Below are positions 25,786-35,394 of a DNA stretch of 64,000 nt, piece by piece. Below the pieces are notes generated by a model. The model did no database searches. It was not told where the DNA came from and saw only the letters and a list, made by a program, of their open reading frames with translations. The first letter of the stretch is position 1. Each line of letters opens with the position of its first letter. The stretch lies in the NCBI GenBank assembly GCA_051278195.1, contig JBNMQM010000010.1, forward strand, positions 23,638 to 87,637. Direction: 5' to 3'. Position numbers and translations under genes: made by a program. The stretch comes from JAHRVQ01 sp051278195 (GTDB taxonomy: Bacteria > Pseudomonadota > Gammaproteobacteria > Pseudomonadales > Azotimanducaceae).

Positions 25786-27885
25786 TTAGCGGGACAATTT
25801 GATGCCTCTACGTTTGGCAAGTTTTGCGAGCGCTTTCGCCATGCTCGATTCACCATCGGCTAGGCCAACAAATTCCGGTAAAAATTCCTGCACGATACAA
25901 TCTGATTCTGCTTGGATGGCAGCTGAGCGAGGTTCTCCTGTTAAGAACGACATTTCTCCGAATACACTTCCGGAGCGTAACCAGGCAACCACATCGGCGC
26001 CGCCTTCTGCACGTGGGAGGCTGACTTTCATAAGTCCCGCATTCAGGATGAAAAAGTTTCTCGAGGCTTCGCCCTGTTTTATGAGGGTTGTTCCGGCCTT
26101 TACGACACGAAGACGCCCATACAATTCCAATGTCTCAAGTTCTTCTATGTTGAGTTCTCTGGCGAGGTTACTTTCATAGAGTGACACAAAGTCTCTAGAT
26201 TGCATTGCGCCTAATACATTCGCTTTGGAATCGGTTTGAGTAAATTCCCAAGCCAACTCATGCAAGCGTTCACGATGCACGTATCGTCGCTCGTCTTCTA
26301 TGCCGATTGAGGCTAGATCTACTTCAGCGAAATAAACGCCAGCACGGTCCATTGCATCCATCGCTTCAAGTGCTGTGATTTCGGGTGGCAGTATTAAAGC
26401 GTTCTCCCCTTTTTGGTTCTGGCTCTGGTTTTTACCCTGGATGTTAACGACAGCCTGCAGTCTCGTGAGCTCTTTTGATTCCTGCTCATCCTGGTGCAGG
26501 ATGTCGTCTAGTGACGTCGCCAGTTGCCGAATGGGTGTCACGCCTAAGCGGCGAACTGGCGTTGACTCCTCGTAACTCAGGCCTCGTTCTCGTAGTCGTC
26601 GATCAAAGAACGACCGCCCCATAAAGCCAGAATATAGATAGCAGGTGATCACGCAGGTCGAGAAACCAAGCGCAGCCACTTGATAACTCTGGGTCATTTC
26701 CAAAATAATAATAGCCGCCGCAAAAGGCGCGCCCACTAGCGCACTTGCCACAGCAAAGGCTGAGATGACGGGGAAGACATTGATTGATGTTTGTATGTCT
26801 GGGATGGATGCAAGCGGTGTCGCTAAAAGCAGGTTGCCGAAAATTGCACCCACCACCGCTCCAATAAATAGGCTAGGGGCAAACAGACCGCCGTAAAATC
26901 GAAGTGCCACACTGACGCCGGTGGCGAGAAACTTAGCAGCAAGCAGTAACAGCAATAGAAGCGTGGCATACCGTGTGGTGAATAAACTCTGGATAAAGTC
27001 TATGCCAGTACCGAGTACGTGGGGCATAAAGGCTGCGATAGAAAATAGCACGGCAGCAGCCCAAACTGGACCTAGTGCGGGCAGGGGGGTTCGCTTCGGT
27101 AATTCACGAACGAATAATTCAAGGGCTTTCGTAAAAGCGATGGCGACTAAGCCCAAGGCGATGCCTAAAATGGCTGCGGTGACGAGGCTGCTTATGCCCA
27201 GTTGAAAATTACTAGTCTCCAATGTGAATATTGGCTCTGAGTTCATGGCCAATGCAATTCCCCAGGCTGAAGAGCTGGCGACCGCTAGAGGTAGAAAATC
27301 TCGCAGATTCATTCTGCGCATGACAAATTCTGTCGCAAAAAGAGCCGCACCAATGGGGGTTAAAAAGGCAGCTGAAATCGCCGCAGCAACGCCACAGCCA
27401 ACCAAGGTTTGCCAAGATATATGTGCCGTACCCATGACTCGTCGCATCACTTCAGCGACAAAGGATCCAAAATGAATGAGCGGCCCATAGAGTCCAACAG
27501 ATGCACCACTGGCAGTACTGACGCCGGCAATCAGCGTTGAGATCAAACTTGTTTTGAGTGGCACGCGATGGTCTGGATCTGCAAGAGAGTGCAATGTGTC
27601 GGGTGGAGCAGAGACTTTGCCAGCTGGTAGCGATTTTAAAAGGGCGCTAACAATGAGTGACCCAATGAGCAGGGCCAGGCCAGAATAGATCAACCAATCG
27701 ACGGTCGGCAGCGACAGGATTTCGTTAGCGGCATTCTTGTGCCAAAACTTGAATATGTGGCTAGACCCGGTGGTGAGTAACCAAACTGCCAATGCCGTGG
27801 CTACGCCGATGATAGCGCTTGCGACAATTCGCAGGCCGGCATCGGTAAGAAACTCTCGATAAATCAATCGATCCTGTTGCGCCAT
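25786..27885 (-). CDS. CLC-family chloride channel/transporter with C-terminal cyclic-nucleotide-binding domain
   Basis: About 699 residues. The N-terminal 430 residues hold the CLC membrane fold, with the conserved YGGLFAPSLFIGA segment near residue 345. The position of the gating GREGP motif reads SVGLYGPLIHFG, so the external gating glutamate is replaced. A soluble linker of about 100 residues follows, then a cyclic-nucleotide-binding domain (IKQGEASRNFFILNAG, then SGSVFGEMSFLTGEPRSAA). ATG 27885 is preferred to GTG 27894. It likely moves chloride or another anion under control of a cyclic nucleotide. Loss of the gating glutamate argues for channel-like rather than proton-coupled transport, but that is inference. 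Confidence 0.9.
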   Translation of the reverse strand: MAQQDRLIYREFLTDAGLRIVASAIIGVATALAVWLLTTGSSHIFKFWHKNAANEILSLPTVDWLIYSGLALLIGSLIVSALLKSLPAGKVSAPPDTLHSLADPDHRVPLKTSLISTLIAGVSTASGASVGLYGPLIHFGSFVAEVMRRVMGTAHISWQTLVGCGVAAAISAAFLTPIGAALFATEFVMRRMNLRDFLPLAVASSSAWGIALAMNSEPIFTLETSNFQLGISSLVTAAILGIALGLVAIAFTKALELFVRELPKRTPLPALGPVWAAAVLFSIAAFMPHVLGTGIDFIQSLFTTRYATLLLLLLLAAKFLATGVSVALRFYGGLFAPSLFIGAVVGAIFGNLLLATPLASIPDIQTSINVFPVISAFAVASALVGAPFAAAIIILEMTQSYQVAALGFSTCVITCYLYSGFMGRSFFDRRLRERGLSYEESTPVRRLGVTPIRQLATSLDDILHQDEQESKELTRLQAVVNIQGKNQSQNQKGENALILPPEITALEAMDAMDRAGVYFAEVDLASIGIEDERRYVHRERLHELAWEFTQTDSKANVLGAMQSRDFVSLYESNLARELNIEELETLELYGRLRVVKAGTTLIKQGEASRNFFILNAGLMKVSLPRAEGGADVVAWLRSGSVFGEMSFLTGEPRSAAIQAESDCIVQEFLPEFVGLADGESSMAKALAKLAKRRGIKLSR

Positions 27886-27963
27886 GGAACACACGGTCCT
27901 TATAGGGAGTGGGGAACAGGATTACATTCTAGGTCTTGGTGTCGAACGAAACCTAGAGGAATT

Positions 27964-29181
27964 TCACGGCAATTTTCTCTTCAACGCTCGACGATAAAGC
28001 AGTATCGCAGGGATCAGAGTGAATGTGCCTGCTATTAGCGCTGCCTTTATAGAAACAAGCGTACCGATAGCACCGAGAATGGGTCCGCCGCCCACCTGAC
28101 CGATACCGTCAGCCTGGGCTTGCATTGAAAAAATGGTTGCTCTGGTTGATGACTCAAGACTTCTATTCAGCCAAATGGTGGTAAGTGGTCCTTTAATGGT
28201 ACGAAGAATGGCGATGCCAAGGTAGCTCACAATCGCGAAATAAAAGTTTCCAGCGAGTACAAAGGCAAAAACACACAAGATCAACAGGGCGCTGGCGACG
28301 GTCAAGATGACTACGACGCGATGATAGTCAGAGGTGTCGACATATCGACGCACGCATTCCAGCGCAAGAAATGCCCCAATAGTTGCACCGGCACTCATCA
28401 CTCCCCACCAAATTACGGAGTCCATGCCAGCAACTAGTGGGAACTCATACGATTCAATCAGAAAGGGGACGTTCAATCGATCGTAACCTTCACTGAACAT
28501 ACCTTCAAAAAAAGCGATAGCCAGTATTGTTAAAAGTCCTGGGCTTGCCCATACGATGCTGAGACCGGATGAGAGTGTCGCCTTTGTTTGGCGCCAAGAT
28601 GATCGTTCTGTATCTTCAAGGGGACGGTAGTTTTTTTCATCCATAAACCAAATTGAGAAAACACCTAGGCCAACAAGTCCGAGGCTGCCAACAAGAATCG
28701 GTAAAGCAAGGTCGATGGTTGCGAGAGCGACGCACAGTGCGATGCCTACGAGCATTCCTATCTGGCCAATTTGACTCGCATGGATGAAGGACCGATTTGC
28801 GCGCTCGACACCAAGCTCGTCTGTGATCCACGCTTGGCTGGCGCCACTCAAAAAAGTGAAACCAATTCCCCAGATGACTTGGCTAACAAGAATTATTTCG
28901 AAGCTCGGAAAAAATGCGATGAATCCATAGCCTAAACCAACCATCACGTAGCCGATGATCATGGATAGGCGGCGGCTATAAACATCCGCAATCACGCCAG
29001 TTGGTATTTCGAAAAGGAAGCCTGATAGTTCTAGAACGGTTCCAACCAGAACCATCTGTAGTGGGTCAAGACCGGCCACCGTGACCATATACACCATCGA
29101 AATCGTGGTCATCAGAGCCCAACAAAACCGAAAGTAAAATGTGGAACCTAAGAAATATTGATAACTATCTATTTTTTTCAA
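27964..29181 (-). CDS. MFS transporter (multidrug-type, 12 helices)
   Basis: A 405-residue major facilitator protein starting at TTG. About 12 hydrophobic helices are visible. The loop 2-3 region reads GVIADVYSRRLSMIIGY, the MFS A-motif (usual form GxxxDRxGRR). A central hydrophilic loop (MDEKNYRPLEDTERSSW) separates the halves. No substrate can be assigned. It is on the same strand as the CLC gene, 78 bases upstream of it, and may share a transcript. Confidence 0.85.
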   Translation of the reverse strand: MKKIDSYQYFLGSTFYFRFCWALMTTISMVYMVTVAGLDPLQMVLVGTVLELSGFLFEIPTGVIADVYSRRLSMIIGYVMVGLGYGFIAFFPSFEIILVSQVIWGIGFTFLSGASQAWITDELGVERANRSFIHASQIGQIGMLVGIALCVALATIDLALPILVGSLGLVGLGVFSIWFMDEKNYRPLEDTERSSWRQTKATLSSGLSIVWASPGLLTILAIAFFEGMFSEGYDRLNVPFLIESYEFPLVAGMDSVIWWGVMSAGATIGAFLALECVRRYVDTSDYHRVVVILTVASALLILCVFAFVLAGNFYFAIVSYLGIAILRTIKGPLTTIWLNRSLESSTRATIFSMQAQADGIGQVGGGPILGAIGTLVSIKAALIAGTFTLIPAILLYRRALKRKLP

Positions 29182-29523
29182 GATGAATGCCTGCTTAGAT
29201 CGTCAATAACAATCTATTCAAGATGCGAACAGGGTGTTCGCCGGCCATCTTAAAGTTTATTGAGTGTTATCTGTCGTGTTTGGATTCGACAGGAGAAACC
29301 TAAGTTAGCCTAACGAAAGTTTAAAGGAGTGCGAGAGTATTGCTTTCATGACAAGTGTCCTTCTTAGGTTGTTGGTTGGATACTAGGTGATGATAAAATA
29401 TTTGGCAATAGTTTGCTCTTAGCACGTCGTTGATTGGATAGTTTATACTCAACATTTCCCCAGGCGCGTCTCGACAATATTCAATCTTAGGATCAATACA
29501 AGGCAGAACGACGTGTGACGGCA
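29182..29523. other. Divergent promoter region between MFS gene and rhlE
   Basis: This 342-base stretch separates two diverging genes. It holds a perfect TATACT -10-like hexamer at 29444-29449 on the plus strand, without a convincingly spaced -35 box. The minus-strand open frame in it (29321-29593) overlaps rhlE and has no family features, so it is not called. Nothing else was seen. Confidence 0.4.
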
Positions 29524-30735
29524 ATGAATTTCCAATCCCTCGGTTTATCGACAGCAATCCAGCAGGCACTTGGCGCCGCGGGCTATCGCACACCTACGCC
29601 TGTGCAGCAGCACATCATACCCGTGGTCCTGCAAGGCAAAGATGTCATGGTCGCCGCGCAGACAGGCACCGGCAAGACCGCAGGTTTCGTTGCGCCAATG
29701 TTGGATCTGCTAGGTGCAGGTCCTAGCCCTGGGTCAAATCAGGTTAAAGGGCTGATCCTCGTGCCGACGCGAGAACTCGCCGTTCAGGTGCATCAGTCGA
29801 TCATAGCTTACGGTCTGCACTCTGTTCTAAGTTCTGCTGTTGTCTTTGGCGGAGTAAAGATTAACCCTCAGATGATGACCTTGCGCAAGGGTGTTCATTT
29901 GCTGGTGGCCACACCGGGACGATTACTCGACCTTTATCAACAGAATGCGGTGAAGTTTGATCATTTGAAAATTTTGGCGCTGGACGAAGCAGACCGCATG
30001 CTGAGCCTCGGATTTGCCGACGAGATGAACCGGTTGCTCGACGTTCTCCCGCGAAAGCGGCAGACATTGATGTTCTCGGCGACTCTGTCGGCTGAGATTA
30101 AGCAACTTGGTAGTCGCATGCTGCATCAACCGGTAGAAATCAGCATCAGCCCCGAGAGCGTTGTGGCGATAAAGGTCAAGCAGTGGCTGGCGCCAGTCGA
30201 TAAGAAGCGTAAGACAGCTCTGCTGCTTTTTTTGTTGGCAGAAAATGGTTGGGAACAAGCTTTGGTATTTGTAAACACCAAGAAGGGTGCTGACCGTCTA
30301 ACGAGGGAGCTCTCTGGGGCTGGGCTTGAAGCTGGAGCGATTCACGGTGATAAGAGTCAGGCTGTCAGGTTGCGCAATTTACAAGCGTTCAAAACCGGCG
30401 AACTGAAAATTCTAGTCGCCACAGACGTTGCTTCCAGGGGGCTGGATATTGGCGATCTGCCTGTCGTGATTAATATCGATCTGCCCAAAGTTGCCGAAGA
30501 CTATGTTCACCGGATTGGTCGAACCGGTCGAGCAAACAAGATCGGGGAGGCTGTTTCGCTGGTGAGCGCAGATGAGTTCGAGAACCTGCGTAATATTGAG
30601 CAGCTGGTTCGCCACGTCATTCCGCGTGAGGTTATTGATCACTTTGATCCCAGCGATGACGTACCCCTATCAAATGGTGTTCCTCCTGCCAGAAAGCCTA
30701 AGAAACCCAAAAAGCCCAAGAAGCTGAAGATTTAG
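29524..30735 (+). CDS. rhlE: DEAD-box ATP-dependent RNA helicase RhlE
   Basis: A 403-residue helicase. All motifs are in order: Q motif (GYRTPTPVQQHIIP), Walker A AQTGTGKTAGF, PTRELAVQ, TPGRLLDL, DEAD written as LDEADRML, SAT as FSATLSAEI, then FVNTKKGADRL, ATDVASRGLDI and HRIGRTGRANK. A Lys/Pro-rich tail (RKPKKPKKPKKLK) matches RhlE proteins. It remodels RNA in ribosome assembly and mRNA decay. The ATG at 29524 gives the usual MNFQSLGLS start; the frame also opens at GTG 29515. The gene ends on the same bases as the convergent hydrolase gene, with stops overlapping by three bases. Confidence 0.93.
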   Translation: MNFQSLGLSTAIQQALGAAGYRTPTPVQQHIIPVVLQGKDVMVAAQTGTGKTAGFVAPMLDLLGAGPSPGSNQVKGLILVPTRELAVQVHQSIIAYGLHSVLSSAVVFGGVKINPQMMTLRKGVHLLVATPGRLLDLYQQNAVKFDHLKILALDEADRMLSLGFADEMNRLLDVLPRKRQTLMFSATLSAEIKQLGSRMLHQPVEISISPESVVAIKVKQWLAPVDKKRKTALLLFLLAENGWEQALVFVNTKKGADRLTRELSGAGLEAGAIHGDKSQAVRLRNLQAFKTGELKILVATDVASRGLDIGDLPVVINIDLPKVAEDYVHRIGRTGRANKIGEAVSLVSADEFENLRNIEQLVRHVIPREVIDHFDPSDDVPLSNGVPPARKPKKPKKPKKLKI

Positions 30736-32027
30736 AGCCCCATCATATGCATGAGTGCCAGTGGTAAACTGGTCTGCCAGTGTGAAAATTGGTGCGTGCC
30801 ACCAAACTCGTGGTAAACCATGTCGTAATTTTTTTCTTGTAAGGCATCTCGCATGAGACGATTGGACTCTATGAGTTCATTAGGCTCGAGTTTCCCTACT
30901 TCTAACCAGACTCTTAAGGGGAGACGGTCGGTTGAAGCAATAGTTTTTATCATCAACTGCCGCTGGTAGTCTGCGGTTGACGGATTTACCGCTTCCCCGA
31001 TGGGATAACCTGTTCCCCACCAGAATGAACCTGACTGGGAAATCACATTGCCTATTTGGTGCGGCATTTTGTAGCCCAGCCACAGAGAAGCCAGGCCACC
31101 ATAGCTGACACCCGTGACATACCAGTCTGTTGGCAAGGAGCGGATTGGAAAGTGGTGATAGAGCCAGGGGATAAGTTCACTTTCCATAAACTCAGCAAAG
31201 GTATCCGAGCACGGCAGTTCAAGGTCTCGAGCCGGTTCTGCCGCGTTATCGATAAAGACTGCAATCAACGGTGGAATTTTTTTGTCTGCGATCAGGTTGT
31301 CCAGAATGCGATGGGTGTGCCCAACGCTAATCTGTGTGGCACCATCTAGCAGCAAGAGCACCGGATAAATCTCATCTGAATGATCATAGCCAGCGGGTGT
31401 GTAGATCCAAACTTTCCGCGTGTTACCGAGCACTTCGCTGACAAACTCTTCTTCGTGTAACCAGCCCCTGTCTATTTCTAGATGTATGCCGGCTCTTTTT
31501 TTCGCATATTCATCCGACAGGCTATCCTTCAACGCTAAGAGGGATCCGTCACCATTTTGACTAATAGGCGGAGACCGTTGGGTGTTAAATGGATCGGGTA
31601 TGAAGTTCGCGGACTCAATGAAATCGAGCAAAGCCTTTCTTTCCACCGTATCACCAGTGTCCATGTTGACCGGTGGCATGTTGTGGACAAATGCATAACT
31701 TAGTCGGCTATCGTTTTCGAGCCGGTAACTTAGATGCAGAATATCTGTACCGTCAATCAGCTGCATTTTTTGGTCAACGGGCTGGCCAAATCTGTTTTCG
31801 ACGCTAATGGTGTTTGCCTCGGTGTCGTTTTGAAAAACAAATGTGATCAGGCTGCAATCGTCATGGTCAGGATCGGCTTCGGTGAGCGGGGTGCCGCTTT
31901 GGGCTATTTGCAACCAGAACCCATCTGTTGAGAGTTTGCCATCTAGGACCGATTGGCAAAGGGGATGTGTGTAGTCTTTTAGCACACAGGATTTAATTGA
32001 AGCATTGTTGTCTGGCGAGCGCGACAT
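30732..32027 (-). CDS. Enterochelin-esterase-like alpha/beta hydrolase
   Basis: A 431-residue protein with a Fes/IroD architecture: an N-terminal all-beta domain (residues 1-180) and a C-terminal esterase-D-like domain. That domain has YPVLLLLDGATQIS near residue 222, the nucleophile elbow VTGVSYGGLASLWLG near residue 308, and HEFGGTHQFSHW near the end, carrying the catalytic histidine. Fes-type enzymes hydrolyse ferric-catecholate siderophores in the cytoplasm, but no siderophore genes are near, so a general esterase role is equally likely. Its stop overlaps that of rhlE. Confidence 0.85.
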   Translation of the reverse strand: MSRSPDNNASIKSCVLKDYTHPLCQSVLDGKLSTDGFWLQIAQSGTPLTEADPDHDDCSLITFVFQNDTEANTISVENRFGQPVDQKMQLIDGTDILHLSYRLENDSRLSYAFVHNMPPVNMDTGDTVERKALLDFIESANFIPDPFNTQRSPPISQNGDGSLLALKDSLSDEYAKKRAGIHLEIDRGWLHEEEFVSEVLGNTRKVWIYTPAGYDHSDEIYPVLLLLDGATQISVGHTHRILDNLIADKKIPPLIAVFIDNAAEPARDLELPCSDTFAEFMESELIPWLYHHFPIRSLPTDWYVTGVSYGGLASLWLGYKMPHQIGNVISQSGSFWWGTGYPIGEAVNPSTADYQRQLMIKTIASTDRLPLRVWLEVGKLEPNELIESNRLMRDALQEKNYDMVYHEFGGTHQFSHWQTSLPLALMHMMGL

Positions 32028-32224
32028 ACATGGGACTCCGATTGATAAAGGACGTGTTGCAGGTATTACTTAGATCGAGCGAACGAACGAAAATCAACTG
32101 TTCTTGATTGTAACGGCCGGTTCTATGGCCGTAAAGTCAGCACTTTGTCGTTACAACAAGAACTGGTTGTGAATCTTCAAACTACCTATACTCAATCGCA
32201 TTACTCAGAAATGGGTCAAAAACC

Positions 32225-32568
32225 ATGTCCGAGAGTGCGCCGCTTCAAATCACCTATCAGCATGTCCCGCATTTCAGTCCGGGCGCGCCAGAAGGGATCG
32301 CGTACCTGGAAGAACATGGATACGTTGTTATCGCGAATGCGCTTTCTGAAGAGGAAGCATCCACTGCTATCGACAAGTTGTGGAGGTAGTGGCTAAGCGA
32401 ACGTCAACGACAAATTGGAGCGATATTTTTGTTAACGCGGATAAGTTTCCCGATATTGTTGCCGCAGAACCGAATAAATACACACTGCCACCGGTACCCG
32501 AACTCAAAGCCACGCAGCTTCAAATGGTCGGTTGGACTGAGGATGAGATCACCAGCAAGGTTTCATGA
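32225..32568 (+). pseudogene. Phytanoyl-CoA dioxygenase (PhyH) family remnant
   Basis: ATG 32225 opens a 54-codon frame (MSESAPLQITYQHVPHFS, then YLEEHGYVVIANALSEEEA) that matches the N-terminus of PhyH dioxygenases and ends at TAG 32387-32389. A second frame, shifted, from about 32386 to the TGA at 32566-32568, reads NKYTLPPVPELKATQLQMVGW, like the C-terminal end of that family. The central 150 or more residues with the iron ligands are missing. An internal deletion with loss of frame best explains it. PhyH enzymes need Fe(II) and 2-oxoglutarate; this one cannot be active. Confidence 0.75.
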
Positions 32569-32839
32569 GAAGCGTTGTTCCCCTCTGATTGAGTTGTACT
32601 AGCCTGCAGTTGACTGAATATGGAAAACGCCAGCGCCTTCTTTGAGAAAGCCTTGTTCTCATAGGGGCGGTGCTGCCTAGTTCAGCCTGCTATCTAGCAA
32701 ACCGAGCAAAACCCCTTATCCAGTACTTTTATTCGATGTCATTGTTCGAGTAAAACTGACATTCAGTTGTTGATCAATTGGCAGAAGCAAGGCTAACTCA
32801 CCCCCTACCTAAATTGGCAATCGTAATGAGCTACCAAGC

Positions 32840-34267
32840 GTGAGTGAAACAGAAACGACATCTGCTCCAGGACTGAGCCGAGCAAAAACGGCAATTTATG
32901 GGCTGGCGAATTTGCCCACCTCCATTGTTGGTTTGCCGATAGCGCTTTACATACCAGCGTTCTACTCCCAAAACCTCGGTCTATCGCTAGCGACCGTAGG
33001 TTTGCTCATAGCACTTTCTAGATTGACGGATGTGTTTACTGACCCTGCGATTGGCGTTGCCTCTGATCGATGGAACACACGATTTGGTCGTCGCAAACCT
33101 TGGATCGTCGCTGGCATGCCGCTCATGATGTTGTCACTGTGGATGCTGTTTGTACCCGATAGTCCGTTCGCTGTGAATTTTTGGCACGCCTTGGGTGGTG
33201 ATTCGGTGAACAATTTCTATCTGTTTATTTGGATCAGTGCTTTGTATCTATCTTTCACGCTGGTTGATCTGCCGTATAAGGCTTGGGGTGCTGAATTATC
33301 CGAAGACTATGACGAGCGCTCGAAAATCACCGGTTGGCGAGAGGCATTCGGTTATGCAGGTTTGCTCAGTGCCCTTTCAATTCCTTTGGTGATGTCGTTA
33401 GTCTTCGCTAAGCCTGGCGCCAATAATGCGTTGCTGGCGATTGCGACGGTCGTGATTGTGCTATTGCCGATACTCACTGCCCCGGCAATTCTGTTTGTAA
33501 AAGAGCCACCGCCCAGGAAACCTAAAACAGGCACCGTTAGTTGGCGTAGGGGTTTGAAAGTCATTTGGGCGAACGGACCCTATCGGCGTCTGGTGATTAG
33601 CCTACTGTTCTTGGTGATCGCTGTCAGCATGACCGCGACACTATCGTTTTTCTTCGTCAGCTCTGTGATGGAACAACCCTTTGATCGGTATGCATTCTTT
33701 ATTCTGGCGTACTATTTATCCAGCAGCTTGGCCATTCCTATCTGGTTCGCAATTTCTAGGCGTATTGGCAAACATCGCACAGTGGTGCTCGGTATTCTCT
33801 GGCTGTCTCTCTGGAGTGCGCCTATCCCCTTGCTAGGTGCTGATCAGTTTTGGCTGTTTTTTGTCATTATGTTGCTCAAGGGGTCCGCCGTGGGTGCGCT
33901 GGTCTTCCTGCCTGCATCGATGGCAGCGGATGTGGTCGATCTTGATACATTACGCACCGGCGAACAGCGCACCGGTCTGTATTTCTCTTTGTGGGGAATG
34001 GTGAACAAGGGTGCCACCGCGCTTGGCGTTTTGATCGCCACCAGCGTTGTTGCTTGGTTTGGCTTCGATCCAGCTCTGGCAGAGAACACTGCTACTGCAA
34101 AGATGTCGGTTGCCTGGTTGTATAGCATTATACCCGCGATATTGGCCTGTCTAGCACTGCCGCTGTTGTGGAAGTATCCGCTGACTCGCAAACGTCAGGA
34201 ACGGATGCGTAACCACATTCAACGGCGCGATAGTCGGCGAGCGGAAGATGTTGCTGTCGAAGTCTAG
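32840..34267 (+). CDS. MFS sugar:cation symporter, GPH/MelB-like
   Basis: A 475-residue transporter starting at GTG, with about 12 helices. The N-terminal block (ALSRLTDVFTDPAIGVASDRW, shortened to RLTDVFTDPAIGVASDRW) with the RFGRRKPWIV loop is the hallmark of the glycoside-pentoside-hexuronide symporter family. The AELSEDYDERSKITGWRE segment after helix 4 and FLPASMAADVVDLDTL in the C-terminal half also match. It couples solute uptake to H+ or Na+. The substrate is unknown; no sugar enzymes are adjacent. The 270 bases before it hold the end of the PhyH remnant and no other gene. Confidence 0.88.
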   Translation: MSETETTSAPGLSRAKTAIYGLANLPTSIVGLPIALYIPAFYSQNLGLSLATVGLLIALSRLTDVFTDPAIGVASDRWNTRFGRRKPWIVAGMPLMMLSLWMLFVPDSPFAVNFWHALGGDSVNNFYLFIWISALYLSFTLVDLPYKAWGAELSEDYDERSKITGWREAFGYAGLLSALSIPLVMSLVFAKPGANNALLAIATVVIVLLPILTAPAILFVKEPPPRKPKTGTVSWRRGLKVIWANGPYRRLVISLLFLVIAVSMTATLSFFFVSSVMEQPFDRYAFFILAYYLSSSLAIPIWFAISRRIGKHRTVVLGILWLSLWSAPIPLLGADQFWLFFVIMLLKGSAVGALVFLPASMAADVVDLDTLRTGEQRTGLYFSLWGMVNKGATALGVLIATSVVAWFGFDPALAENTATAKMSVAWLYSIIPAILACLALPLLWKYPLTRKRQERMRNHIQRRDSRRAEDVAVEV

Positions 34268-34316
34268 GGAAATGTAAGAAGGTCAGGCCACAAGGCAGGT
34301 TTCTGAGTTCGTTCCG

Positions 34317-34745
34317 CTAATGTTGATTGGTCTGAATTTCTACTTTTACCTCTGCACCTTTGATCGATTCGGTGTAACTCATTCCCTTCGAAGGGTCCGT
34401 GAGCACTTTTGCACCCACCGCTAGCTTCTTTTTCTCTTTGCCTTTTTGGTTGGCGAAGAGATCAGGGAGGGCTTGAGGTTTTTCGAAATCAAGTGCCGTG
34501 TCTGACCCTTGATCCTTATTTTCTGGAAGGCTCAAGTTGAGCATAGGCCTCGCTGGACGAGCATTCGAGTGTACAGATTGTTGCTGGCTTGTGGCTGTAT
34601 CTGAAGTTTCAGTCGTTGTTGCTGGCTCCGTAAGGGCGCTAGTGTCTGTTTGTTGCTGTTCTTCTACTTCTATTGGTTCAGAGATCTCGCCACAGGACAT
34701 CAGGCAAAAAAGTACTGTGATCAATGTTACTGGCCTAAACATCAC
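34317..34745 (-). CDS. Small lipoprotein of unknown function
   Basis: A 142-residue protein. The signal (RPVTLITVLFCLMSCGE) has a clear lipobox with cysteine near residue 18. The region to about residue 65 is Gln/Thr/Ser-rich and likely unstructured. The remainder is polar with Lys-rich GKEKKKLAVGAKV and a TES-IKGAEVKVEIQ end. No family was recognised. It is convergent with the symporter gene and isolated from the downstream gene by about 250 bases in which nothing was seen. Confidence 0.7.
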   Translation of the reverse strand: MMFRPVTLITVLFCLMSCGEISEPIEVEEQQQTDTSALTEPATTTETSDTATSQQQSVHSNARPARPMLNLSLPENKDQGSDTALDFEKPQALPDLFANQKGKEKKKLAVGAKVLTDPSKGMSYTESIKGAEVKVEIQTNQH

Positions 34746-34999
34746 TCACCTCTAGTTGAACGTTATCATCTAAGCACTGTGCCTGAATAAGCTGATTGGC
34801 TAAAGCGACCACTGGCCTTTTTTACCAACATGTGGCGGGTTTTCCCCGCAGTCACGGCAGATGATCCGGGTTAAGATAGGTGGTACGTTGCAGCCCTGTA
34901 AGCAGCGCGTGATACACGACTGGCTTTAATTCGCGCTGATGCGTGGTCAAAACCGACCAGTAATGGCTTACTTTCCAAACATCAAAGACGGGATACCCG

Positions 35000-35335
35000 G
35001 TGGCAGACGAAAAAATATCAAATGAGTCTCAGGCCGAGGCACTGAAGCTGGCCAAAGGCATACAACGCCCGGAGCAGACCAAGGCGCAGACGAAGCTCAT
35101 TGCCCAGGGTATTGAAAAAGGCATTGCCGAGTTCAAAAAGCAGCAGAAGGCTCTGGCCCGTGATCGCGACAAGCACCGTAAGAAGGAGCTGAAAGCAAGC
35201 CTGCGCAAAGGGGCGGATACCTCTGACGAGAATATCGAGTCAACGAGCAATCTGACATCTCGACTGCTAGTTGGCTTACCGTGGCTCCTGCTGGTTGCAA
35301 GCTGGGCATACTTTGCTGCAACAGCTCCAATGTGA
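35000..35335 (+). CDS. DUF2956-like small membrane-anchored protein
   Basis: A 111-residue protein starting at GTG. A charged, Lys/Gln-rich N-terminal region (LAKGIQRPEQTKAQTKLIAQ, with IEKGIAEFKKQQKALARDRD) looks like the DUF2956 family of gammaproteobacteria, and it ends in one transmembrane helix (LLVGLPWLLLVASWAYFA). The membrane helix at the C-terminus suggests a tail-anchored arrangement with the basic part in the cytoplasm. No function is known. Confidence 0.7.
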   Translation: MADEKISNESQAEALKLAKGIQRPEQTKAQTKLIAQGIEKGIAEFKKQQKALARDRDKHRKKELKASLRKGADTSDENIESTSNLTSRLLVGLPWLLLVASWAYFAATAPM

Positions 35336-35394
35336 CCGATCAAAACCCGTTACGTCTCAGGATCCACTCGGCTGTTTCCTGCTGGCCCATAAAT

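Noticed and set aside
29321..29593. A 90-codon minus-strand frame before rhlE
   Set aside because: It overlaps the rhlE start and has no recognisable content.
32113..32132. Six-base inverted repeat ACGGCC/GGCCGT upstream of the hydrolase gene
   Set aside because: Too short, with no T-tract and no known site, to be called a terminator or an operator.
32145..32396. An 83-codon frame starting ahead of the PhyH remnant
   Set aside because: It is a different frame over the PhyH sequence and has no family match.
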